Of a DNA stretch of 27,967 nucleotides, positions 22,595-27,967 are shown in pieces. Both the position numbers and the translations under genes were made by a program. How positions within the stretch are numbered: position 1 is the first letter of the stretch; each line of letters starts with the position of its first letter. Where the stretch lies: positions 1 to 27,967 of the forward strand of contig JANXEM010000045.1 of assembly GCA_025058435.1 (NCBI GenBank). Direction: 5' to 3'. The notes below the pieces were generated by a model. It did no database searches and was not told the DNA's origin. It was given only the letters and a program-made list of their open reading frames with translations. The stretch comes from Candidatus Caldarchaeum sp. (GTDB lineage: Archaea; Thermoproteota; Nitrososphaeria_A; Caldarchaeales; Caldarchaeaceae).

Positions 22595-23651
22595 CCCATG
22601 GCTTTGTCTTCACAACGGCCCTTCGAAGTCTCCCCCTAACATCGAGCAGAATTTCACGGCCGTCGGTCACCAACTCCGGCCGCATGTGAGCGAGGGCTAT
22701 TCCCCTTCCGACTGTGGGCGAAAAACATCCGCTCGAAACAAACCCGACCTCTTCGTTTTCATGGAAGATTTTGTATCCCCGCCGTGGAACACCGGAATCA
22801 GCCATCTCCACCATCGCAATAGTTTTAACGGGACGGCTTCTCTGTGGCAGCGACTTCTTTCCGATGAAGAATGGTTTTTCGGTTTTGACGGCCCAGCTCA
22901 ACCCCGCTTCGTAGGGGTCGTTGGATTCATCGAAATCCTGTCCGTAAAGCGGAAAACCGGCCTCTATCCTGCAGACGTCCCGGCAAGCAAGTCCGGCCGG
23001 CCTAACACCTCTTTCGACGAACCATGTCCAAATCTTCTCAAAGACGTCCATCCCCCCACACGGCACCATTAATTCAAACCCGTCGCCACCCGTGTAACCA
23101 CTCCTCGTAACCAGAAGCCGACAACCTTCGAATGACCTCAAACCACCTTCAAACCATTTGAAGCCAGAAACGTCTCCGACCAAATCCGAAACATGAACAA
23201 AGGCTTCCGGGCCTTGAACCGCGAAGAAGGCGGAAAAGTCAGTCAAATCCTCCACAGACACATCCTCCGGAGCATGAGCTTTCATCCAGCTCAACACTTT
23301 TTCCCGCGTCACGGCGTTTGACACGACGACGAAACTGTCGTCCCCCATTTTGAAAACAGTCACGTCGTCTATGATTCCGCCTAACTCGTTTAACAGGAGC
23401 CCGTATTTCATCCTGTTTGGCTTGAGTTTTTCTACGTCGACGGTGAGGAGGCTCTGAAGCAGGGCGGTTGCTCCGGGGCCAGTTATTTTTGTTCTGGTCA
23501 TGTGGCTGATGTCGAATACGGCGGCCTTATTTCGGACGGCGTAATGTTCTTCTCGAACCGATGTAAAAGTGATGACCGTCCGCCATCCCGCGAATTCGCC
23601 CAGCTCCGCCGCAGTTTTTTCATGAAGACTGAGTAGCGGCACTTTCAACAT
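22575..23651 (-). CDS. gcvT: Glycine cleavage system T protein (aminomethyltransferase)
   Basis: Transfers the methylene group from aminomethyl-lipoyl-H protein to tetrahydrofolate or tetrahydromethanopterin, releasing ammonia. Family landmarks are FAGWRTVITF near the start, FDISHM, GGIIDDVTVFKMGDDSF (about 90-106, catalytic Asp region), SRSGYTGGDGFEL-type pterin-binding loop (here TRSGYTGGDGFEL, about 180-192), CRDVCRIEAGFPLYGQD and the C-terminal SSGCFSPTVGRGIALAH. 358 residues is normal. The ATG at 23651 has GAGGAG eight bases upstream, inside the end of gcvPB; the two genes overlap by 32 bp. It is the third gene of a gcvPA-gcvPB-gcvT operon. Confidence 0.95.
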   Translation of the reverse strand: MLKVPLLSLHEKTAAELGEFAGWRTVITFTSVREEHYAVRNKAAVFDISHMTRTKITGPGATALLQSLLTVDVEKLKPNRMKYGLLLNELGGIIDDVTVFKMGDDSFVVVSNAVTREKVLSWMKAHAPEDVSVEDLTDFSAFFAVQGPEAFVHVSDLVGDVSGFKWFEGGLRSFEGCRLLVTRSGYTGGDGFELMVPCGGMDVFEKIWTWFVERGVRPAGLACRDVCRIEAGFPLYGQDFDESNDPYEAGLSWAVKTEKPFFIGKKSLPQRSRPVKTIAMVEMADSGVPRRGYKIFHENEEVGFVSSGCFSPTVGRGIALAHMRPELVTDGREILLDVRGRLRRAVVKTKPWVSLPRS

Positions 23652-25164
23652 GTTTTCTCCTCACGTAAGACCGCCAGCTTGGAGTCAAGTGGAGCGGATG
23701 AGATGCTTTGGCTTCGTTCACTTTTCCGACCGATGTGTTATGTGGTGCTGAACGCACGACTTCGGGGGTTCGGTAACATTCTTCGATGATTTGAGCGAAA
23801 GCTTCGCAAAACCTGTCCAGCGTTTCCTTTGATTCGGTCTCCGTCGGCTCGACCATGAACGCTTCATCGACGATGAGCGGGAAATATACTGTCGGAGCGT
23901 GGAAGCCGTAGTCGAGGAGACGTTTGCCGACTTCGAGAGCTCCGAGGCCTGTTTCCTTCCTGAGACGGGCTAAACTCAGCACGAATTCGTGTTTTCTCGG
24001 TCTTTTCGGGTCGTAGGGAAGGGAAACACCTCTGTGGTTCCGCATTTTGGCGAGCAAATAGTTGGAAGAGACGACTGCGTGCATGGCGGCCCTTCTTAGC
24101 CCTTCTCCCCCCAGCGAAAGTATGTAGGCGTAGGCCCTCACCAACACCCCGAAGTTGCCCGTAAAAAGTTTGACGGGCCCTATGGTCGAGCTGTCGCCGT
24201 AGTCGAGGAAGAACATGTTGGCTTCGTTTTTTCTCACACGCGGGGGAGGCAGATATTTTTCCAGCTTTCCCACCACTCCAACAGGGCCCGCTCCCGGGCC
24301 TCCGCCTCCGTGGGGGGTTGAGAAGGTCTTGTGGAGGTTGAGATGGACGATGTCGAACCCCATGTCGCCGGGCCTGACTATTCCGACGATGGCGTTGAGG
24401 TTGGCTCCGTCGTAGTACAGAAGGGAATCGTTTTGATGCATCATCTTCACTATTTCTTCGATGTCTTTCTCGAACAATCCGAGGGTGTTCGGGTTTGTGA
24501 GCATTATTCCGGCGACGTCGCCGTCGACCATTTTCTCCAGCTCATCGATGTCGACGCATCCTTCTTCGTTTGAGCCGACGACGACCACTTCGAAACCAGC
24601 CATCGCGGCGCTCGCGGGGTTTGTTCCATGGGCGGAGTCGGGGACGATGATTTTTCTACGGGGTTTGCCTTCTTTTTCAGTGTGGTACGCTTTGATGATG
24701 AGCACTCCGACGAGCTCGCCGTGTGCTCCGGCCGCTGGTGCTAACGAGAAGGCGTCCATCCCCGTCAACTCTTTCAATACCTGTTCGAGGTTGTAGAGAA
24801 TTTCGAGGCAGCCTTGGACTGTTTCAGGCGGCTGGAGTGGATGAGCTCCCGTGACTTCTTCAAGTGATGCGATTTGGTTGTTGATGGTCGGGTTGTGTTT
24901 CATGGTGCAGCTTCCCAAAGGATAGAATCCCGTCGAAATGCTGTAGTTCATCTGGCTCAGCCGCGTGAAATGACGCACCACATCGGGCTCCGCCACTTCG
25001 GGAAGCGGTAACGATTGACGCACAAGCCTTTTGGGCACCTTATCAAGCCATTTTGCACCCGCCTCCGAAACTTTTCCGCCCAGACTTGGTGGACTGTATC
25101 CCCGAACTCCGGGCCTCGAAAGCTCGTAGACAAGTTTCTCCTCCCACCTTGCCTGCCTAAACAT
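23620..25164 (-). CDS. gcvPB: Glycine dehydrogenase (decarboxylating) subunit 2
   Basis: PLP-carrying half of the split P protein, which decarboxylates glycine and loads the aminomethyl group onto lipoyl-H protein. The PLP lysine is Lys280 or close to it in HLNLHKTFSTPHGGGGPG. Other family parts are FYPLGSCTMKHNP (about 81-93), APAAGAHGEL, DSAHGTNPASAAMAGF and the C-terminal MVEPTETESKETLD. 514 residues is usual for the split subunit. The ATG at 25164 shares bases with the gcvPA stop (TGATG) and follows GAGGTGG; GTG at 25167 is an alternative. The end overlaps gcvT by 32 bp. Confidence 0.96.
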   Translation of the reverse strand: MFRQARWEEKLVYELSRPGVRGYSPPSLGGKVSEAGAKWLDKVPKRLVRQSLPLPEVAEPDVVRHFTRLSQMNYSISTGFYPLGSCTMKHNPTINNQIASLEEVTGAHPLQPPETVQGCLEILYNLEQVLKELTGMDAFSLAPAAGAHGELVGVLIIKAYHTEKEGKPRRKIIVPDSAHGTNPASAAMAGFEVVVVGSNEEGCVDIDELEKMVDGDVAGIMLTNPNTLGLFEKDIEEIVKMMHQNDSLLYYDGANLNAIVGIVRPGDMGFDIVHLNLHKTFSTPHGGGGPGAGPVGVVGKLEKYLPPPRVRKNEANMFFLDYGDSSTIGPVKLFTGNFGVLVRAYAYILSLGGEGLRRAAMHAVVSSNYLLAKMRNHRGVSLPYDPKRPRKHEFVLSLARLRKETGLGALEVGKRLLDYGFHAPTVYFPLIVDEAFMVEPTETESKETLDRFCEAFAQIIEECYRTPEVVRSAPHNTSVGKVNEAKASHPLHLTPSWRSYVRRKHVESAATQSS

Positions 25165-26537
25165 CACACCACCTCTTCAACAGTTTTCACATACAGGTCG
25201 ATGTCTTCGACGCTGTGGACTTCTGTCACACATGTGAGCACCGCGTCACCGAGAGATGGAAAATCTCGGCCGACCGAAAATCCTCCTACAATTCCTTTTT
25301 CCAGCAGCTTTTGCAGGATCTTCGATGATGGCTTGTCCGTCATCCGGTAGGTAAATTCCATGTAGTGTGGCGCGTCGAGGACGGGTGAAACGGCTTTGCC
25401 TGTTTTTGCCAGCGTCTGGGCGAAGTAGGCGGTTTTGTTGAATATGTGTTCAGCCAGCTGTCTTATGCCGTGTTTGCCGAGGAGAGACAGGTAGGCGGCT
25501 GCGATGACCGCGCAGAAGGCTTGGTTGGTGCAGATGTTGGATGTTGCTTTTTCTCGTTTGATGTCCTGTTCCCTCGCCCGCAGAACCATCGTAAAAGCTC
25601 TTCGTCTGTCGGCTACTGTCTCGGTCATTCCGACGATTCGTCCCGGCATCATGTGTATCAGACGTCTGTCCGAACTACATCCAAGAATGCCCAGCAAAGG
25701 GCCCCCGAAACTCATCGGCATCCCCAGCGGCTGGCCTTCGCCCACGACGATGTCGGCTCCGTATTCGCCGGGCGGGGTCAAAAGGCCTAATGAAGTCGGC
25801 TCCGCGCCGACGATGAAGAGAGCGCCTCGGTCGTGTGCTATTTCTCCTACGGCTTCGGCGTTCGACACAAGTGCGCCGAGGTAGCAGGGGTTTTCGACAT
25901 AGACGGCGGCTGTTTCCGTGTTGACGGATTGTTTCAGCGTTTCTTCGTCAACCGTACCATCGTGGCGGAAAGGAATTTTCTCGATGTTTATTTCAAGCGG
26001 TTTGACATATGTTTGGGCCACCTTTAGCCGGTCTGGGCCGGCGTGTCCGGCGACGACGATTTTTTTCTTTCCGTTATATCTGTGGGCCATTCGGAAAGCT
26101 TCTCCCACCGCCGTAGCCCAGTCGTACATCGACGAGTTGACGACGTCGACCGCGTAAAGGTCTGCGACGAGGCTTTGGAACTCGAACATCGCCGTCAGAA
26201 TTCCCTGCGAAACTTCGGGCTGGTACGGTGTGTAGCTCGTAAGAAATTCGCTCCGACCCATTATCTCCTTGACCGACGCCGGTATGTAATGAGGCCAGAC
26301 ACCGCCGCCGATGAACAGTTTCAAATTTTTCGCGTTTTTGCTGAGGATTTTACGGATCATTTCGAAGGTTTCCTGTTCTGAACGCGGCCCGTCAACGGCG
26401 GGAGCTTTTCCAAGGATGTACCGGCTGGGAACGTCGGAGTAAAGCTCCAAAACATCGTTGACGCCCATCGCCGAAAGCATTTCTTCAAGGTCTTTTTTGG
26501 TGTGATGCCCGAGGTACGGGACAAAAATATCCAACAT
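25164..26537 (-). CDS. gcvPA: Glycine dehydrogenase (decarboxylating) subunit 1
   Basis: Partner half of the P protein; the PLP-type fold is present but the catalytic lysine sits in subunit 2. Family parts are FVPYLGHHTKKDLEEMLSAM (start), FIGGGVWPHYIPASV, SYTPYQPEVSQGILTAMFEF, VVNSSMYDWATAVGEA and GEGQPLGMPMSFGGP (about 270-285). 457 residues is normal. ATG at 26537 is chosen because MLDIFVPYLG matches the family N-terminus; GTG at 26543 adds two residues. A TATA box centred near 26565 suits either as a leaderless start. First gene of the gcv operon, divergent from tpiA. No gcvH follows. Confidence 0.96.
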   Translation of the reverse strand: MLDIFVPYLGHHTKKDLEEMLSAMGVNDVLELYSDVPSRYILGKAPAVDGPRSEQETFEMIRKILSKNAKNLKLFIGGGVWPHYIPASVKEIMGRSEFLTSYTPYQPEVSQGILTAMFEFQSLVADLYAVDVVNSSMYDWATAVGEAFRMAHRYNGKKKIVVAGHAGPDRLKVAQTYVKPLEINIEKIPFRHDGTVDEETLKQSVNTETAAVYVENPCYLGALVSNAEAVGEIAHDRGALFIVGAEPTSLGLLTPPGEYGADIVVGEGQPLGMPMSFGGPLLGILGCSSDRRLIHMMPGRIVGMTETVADRRRAFTMVLRAREQDIKREKATSNICTNQAFCAVIAAAYLSLLGKHGIRQLAEHIFNKTAYFAQTLAKTGKAVSPVLDAPHYMEFTYRMTDKPSSKILQKLLEKGIVGGFSVGRDFPSLGDAVLTCVTEVHSVEDIDLYVKTVEEVV

Positions 26538-26561
26538 CCCCACCTATTATGTGACATCCGC

Positions 26562-26569
26562 TACTTATA
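26562..26569 (-). promoter_or_regulatory. gcv operon TATA box
   Basis: TATAAGTA on minus is centred 22-28 bp before the two possible gcvPA starts. Confidence 0.55.
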
Positions 26570-26577
26570 CCGATAGC

Positions 26578-26586
26578 GTTAAAACA
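26578..26586 (+). promoter_or_regulatory. Weak TATA-like box of tpiA
   Basis: GTTAAAACA on plus is centred 25 bp before the tpiA ATG and nearly touches the divergent gcv TATA box, so the two promoters may compete. Confidence 0.35.
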
Positions 26587-26606
26587 ACCCCCGAACTCTT
26601 TGAGAC

Positions 26607-27287
26607 ATGAAGATTTCGTACCCCATGATTATTTTGAATTTTAAGGGATACCGTGAGTTGCTGAATAAACGGGAGTTTGAACTGGCGAAGACTGCGGAAA
26701 AAATTTCTCGGGAAACCGGCGTATCGGTCGCGGTCTGCCCAAGTTTCGTCAACATCGCAAAAATATCCGAAGCCGTTGAAATTCCCGTGCTGGCCCAGCA
26801 CTGCGACCCCTACGAACCGGGGGCGTATACGGGCTCCGTCGTCGCGGAATTTCTGAAGGAAGCAGGAGCCGCCGGGTCTCTGCTTAACCATTCTGAGAAA
26901 AGGCTGCGTCTTTCAGACATCGCCGCCGCCGTAGCCCGGCTCCGTATCAACGGCCTGGTATCCGTCGTATGCGCGGACGACATCCATTCGTCTTCAGCAG
27001 CCGCCGCCCTATCGCCCGACGCCCTCGCAGTCGAACCTCCCGAGCTGATTGGAACCGGGATATCGGTTTCGACCGCAAAACCGGAGGTGGTGTCGGGCAC
27101 AGTTGAAAAAGTCAAGACCTTGAACCGGGATGTTCACGTTTTGTGCGGAGCGGGTGTTTCGACGGCGGAAGACGTGAACAAGGCTCTTCGCCTCGGGACT
27201 GAAGGTGTTCTTCTTTCGAGCGCTTACGTGAAGAGCCGAGACCCGGAAAAACTGCTGAAGCAAATGTGTGAAGCCGCTCGGATTTAG
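26607..27287 (+). CDS. tpiA: Triosephosphate isomerase, archaeal type
   Basis: Interconverts dihydroxyacetone phosphate and glyceraldehyde 3-phosphate. The catalytic residues are visible: Asn11 and Lys13 (ILNFKGY), His95 (LLNHSEKRL) and Glu143 (AVEPPELIGTG). The phosphate-binding CGAGVSTAEDV is near the C-terminus. At 226 residues it is the short archaeal form, about 25 shorter than bacterial enzymes. The ATG at 26607 has no ribosome-binding site, consistent with a leaderless mRNA. The last four bases overlap the convergent JAMM gene. Confidence 0.96.
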   Translation: MKISYPMIILNFKGYRELLNKREFELAKTAEKISRETGVSVAVCPSFVNIAKISEAVEIPVLAQHCDPYEPGAYTGSVVAEFLKEAGAAGSLLNHSEKRLRLSDIAAAVARLRINGLVSVVCADDIHSSSAAAALSPDALAVEPPELIGTGISVSTAKPEVVSGTVEKVKTLNRDVHVLCGAGVSTAEDVNKALRLGTEGVLLSSAYVKSRDPEKLLKQMCEAARI

Positions 27288-27667
27288 ATTATTTCGAGTT
27301 GTATTTTGCGGCCTTCCGCATCCAGAACGTGTATGTCTTTTTCATCCCGGTATGGTGCCGTCACGATCACCATCATAACTCCCATGAAGTTGTCGAGGTC
27401 TTCGAGCGAAGGCCTTCCTATTCCGGATGGATGGGAATGGGCGATTCCGAGGATTGAATGGTCTATCGGGAGTAAATATGGGTTGAAGGACGAAAAGCTG
27501 TCGCCGTAGATTGACTGGGGTGGGAAGGAAACTTCTTCGACGACGGCGTAGTCGTTGTTGACTTTGCCGTGAAGAAGAACTATCATTTCGTCGGGGTCTA
27601 CGTTCCTTGCTACTTCAAGCAACAGCCCCGCCACTTCCCGACTCATCGAGACTTTCCTTAAAACCAT
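27284..27667 (-). CDS. JAMM/MPN+ metalloprotease (deubiquitinase-like)
   Basis: A stand-alone JAMM zinc isopeptidase of 127 residues. All catalytic residues are in place: Glu27 (DPDEMIVLLHG), then HSHPSGIGRPSLED supplying His77, His79, Ser87 and Asp90 in the exact HxH-x7-S-x2-D pattern. Archaeal JAMM proteins remove ubiquitin-like modifiers (SAMPs) or act in sulfur-carrier systems such as CysO-type cysteine synthesis; which applies here cannot be told. The ATG at 27667 is two bases after the PhoU stop, so it is co-transcribed with that gene. An internal ATG (residue 8) follows AAGGAAAG and is a possible alternative. Overlaps tpiA by 4 bp. Confidence 0.88.
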   Translation of the reverse strand: MVLRKVSMSREVAGLLLEVARNVDPDEMIVLLHGKVNNDYAVVEEVSFPPQSIYGDSFSSFNPYLLPIDHSILGIAHSHPSGIGRPSLEDLDNFMGVMMVIVTAPYRDEKDIHVLDAEGRKIQLEII

Positions 27668-27669
27668 GG

Positions 27670-27967
27670 CTATTTACGCGGCCGACGAAATCCTTCAACA
27701 ATATAGATGACCGAATCTCCTATGTAGGTCGCGTGGTCGGCGATTCTTTCGAGGTAACGGAGCATCAGCATCGAAGCCATGTCGCATTTCTTCGAATTTT
27801 GGTTCGAAATGGAGCTGAGCAGATGACTTTTGTAGGCCCTGTCCACGACGGTGTCGAGCTTTTCAAGCTCTTCGGCGAGAGCTTTGTTCCTTTCGACAAA
27901 GGACTTGATGCTGGTCTCGATCATGATCTTGACGATTTCGCTGACTTCCACGACCTCCTTTTTCTCG
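27670..27967 (-). CDS. PhoU-domain protein, C-terminal part (runs off the window)
   Basis: C-terminal part of a phosphate-uptake-regulator-like helical protein. The closing helix MLMLRYLERIADHATYIGD followed by VIYIVEG is the PhoU signature ('ar.lERigDha.nIae...y...G'); LEKLDTVVDRAYKSHL matches the preceding acidic helix. The frame stays open to the window end (EKKEVVEVSEIV), so the GTG at 27951 is not the likely start even though AAGGAGGT lies just before it, only one base away. PhoU proteins bind metal and regulate Pst transport; some archaeal ones carry an N-terminal AbrB-type domain, which would be outside the window. Two bases separate it from the JAMM gene. Confidence 0.85.
   Translation of the reverse strand, partial: EKKEVVEVSEIVKIMIETSIKSFVERNKALAEELEKLDTVVDRAYKSHLLSSISNQNSKKCDMASMLMLRYLERIADHATYIGDSVIYIVEGFRRPRK

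Noticed and set aside
27670..27951. Complete 93-residue PhoU-like protein starting at GTG 27951
   Set aside because: The frame is open to the window end and the AAGGAGGT sits only one base from the GTG, so the site is probably coding sequence of a longer protein.
1..27967. tRNA, rRNA, CRISPR array, transposase or att-like repeat
   Set aside because: Reading both strands I saw no cloverleaf-like intergenic segment, no regularly spaced repeats and no transposase or integrase motif; spacers are too short to hide most of these.

Overview
The window is about 28 kb of gene-dense archaeal chromosome, with no mobile element, CRISPR array, tRNA or rRNA that I can see. Archaeal markers are an archaellum (archaeal flagellum) operon, an archaeal-type asparagine synthetase related to AsnRS, EndA, an OB-fold RPA, an archaeal-size triosephosphate isomerase, split glycine decarboxylase (gcvPA/gcvPB) and archaeal TATA boxes. 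Gene content and moderate GC suggest a thermophilic member of the TACK group, perhaps of the Aigarchaeota/Nitrososphaeria type. That placement is inference; no 16S gene is present to test it.

Layout. (1) 1-411: the 5' part of an unknown minus-strand gene, a possible 49-residue ORF overlapping its start, and a U-tract terminator for arlB. (2) 412-7093: the archaellum locus, with archaellin arlB on minus and, divergently, a tightly overlapping plus operon: ArlD/E-like protein, arlG, arlF, arlH, arlI, arlJ and a membrane/coiled-coil protein resembling ArlX in architecture. (3) 7184-9537: asparagine synthetase and an FMN-binding glutamate-synthase-like protein. (4) 9528-14707: EVE protein, glmS, an HTH protein with S-layer-like and EF-hand segments, a MobA-like nucleotidyltransferase, a DUF47/PhoU-like protein and tRNA-splicing endonuclease. 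(5) 14704-20273, all minus: a TusA domain fused to a GcvH-like lipoyl domain, a two-domain rhodanese, and an ETF operon (etfB, etfA, and a fused FixC-FixX dehydrogenase). (6) 20327-22594: an RPA-like ssDNA-binding protein and a divergently transcribed protein that may be luciferase-like. (7) 22575-27967: gcvPA-gcvPB-gcvT, tpiA, a JAMM metalloprotease and a PhoU-domain protein cut by the window end.

How the genes fit together. Archaellum genes build a rotary filament. EtfBA with the FixCX fusion should pass electrons from a flavoprotein/NADH level to a quinone and possibly ferredoxin. The adjacent rhodanese and GcvH-TusA fusion look like a sulfane-sulfur relay that carries its own lipoyl-type arm; this is the most interesting signal in the window. 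gcvT/PA/PB lack a stand-alone gcvH here, so the fusion could alternatively, or additionally, be their H protein.

Two genome-style features stand out. Many first genes have a TATA box centred about 20-29 bp before the start codon, implying leaderless mRNAs, while internal operon genes use Shine-Dalgarno sites and ATGA/GTGA overlaps. All five convergent gene pairs overlap at their stop codons. No stretch over 300 bases is gene-free; the longest spacers (204-411, 991-1126, 21668-21796) hold promoters and, in the first, the small ORF.
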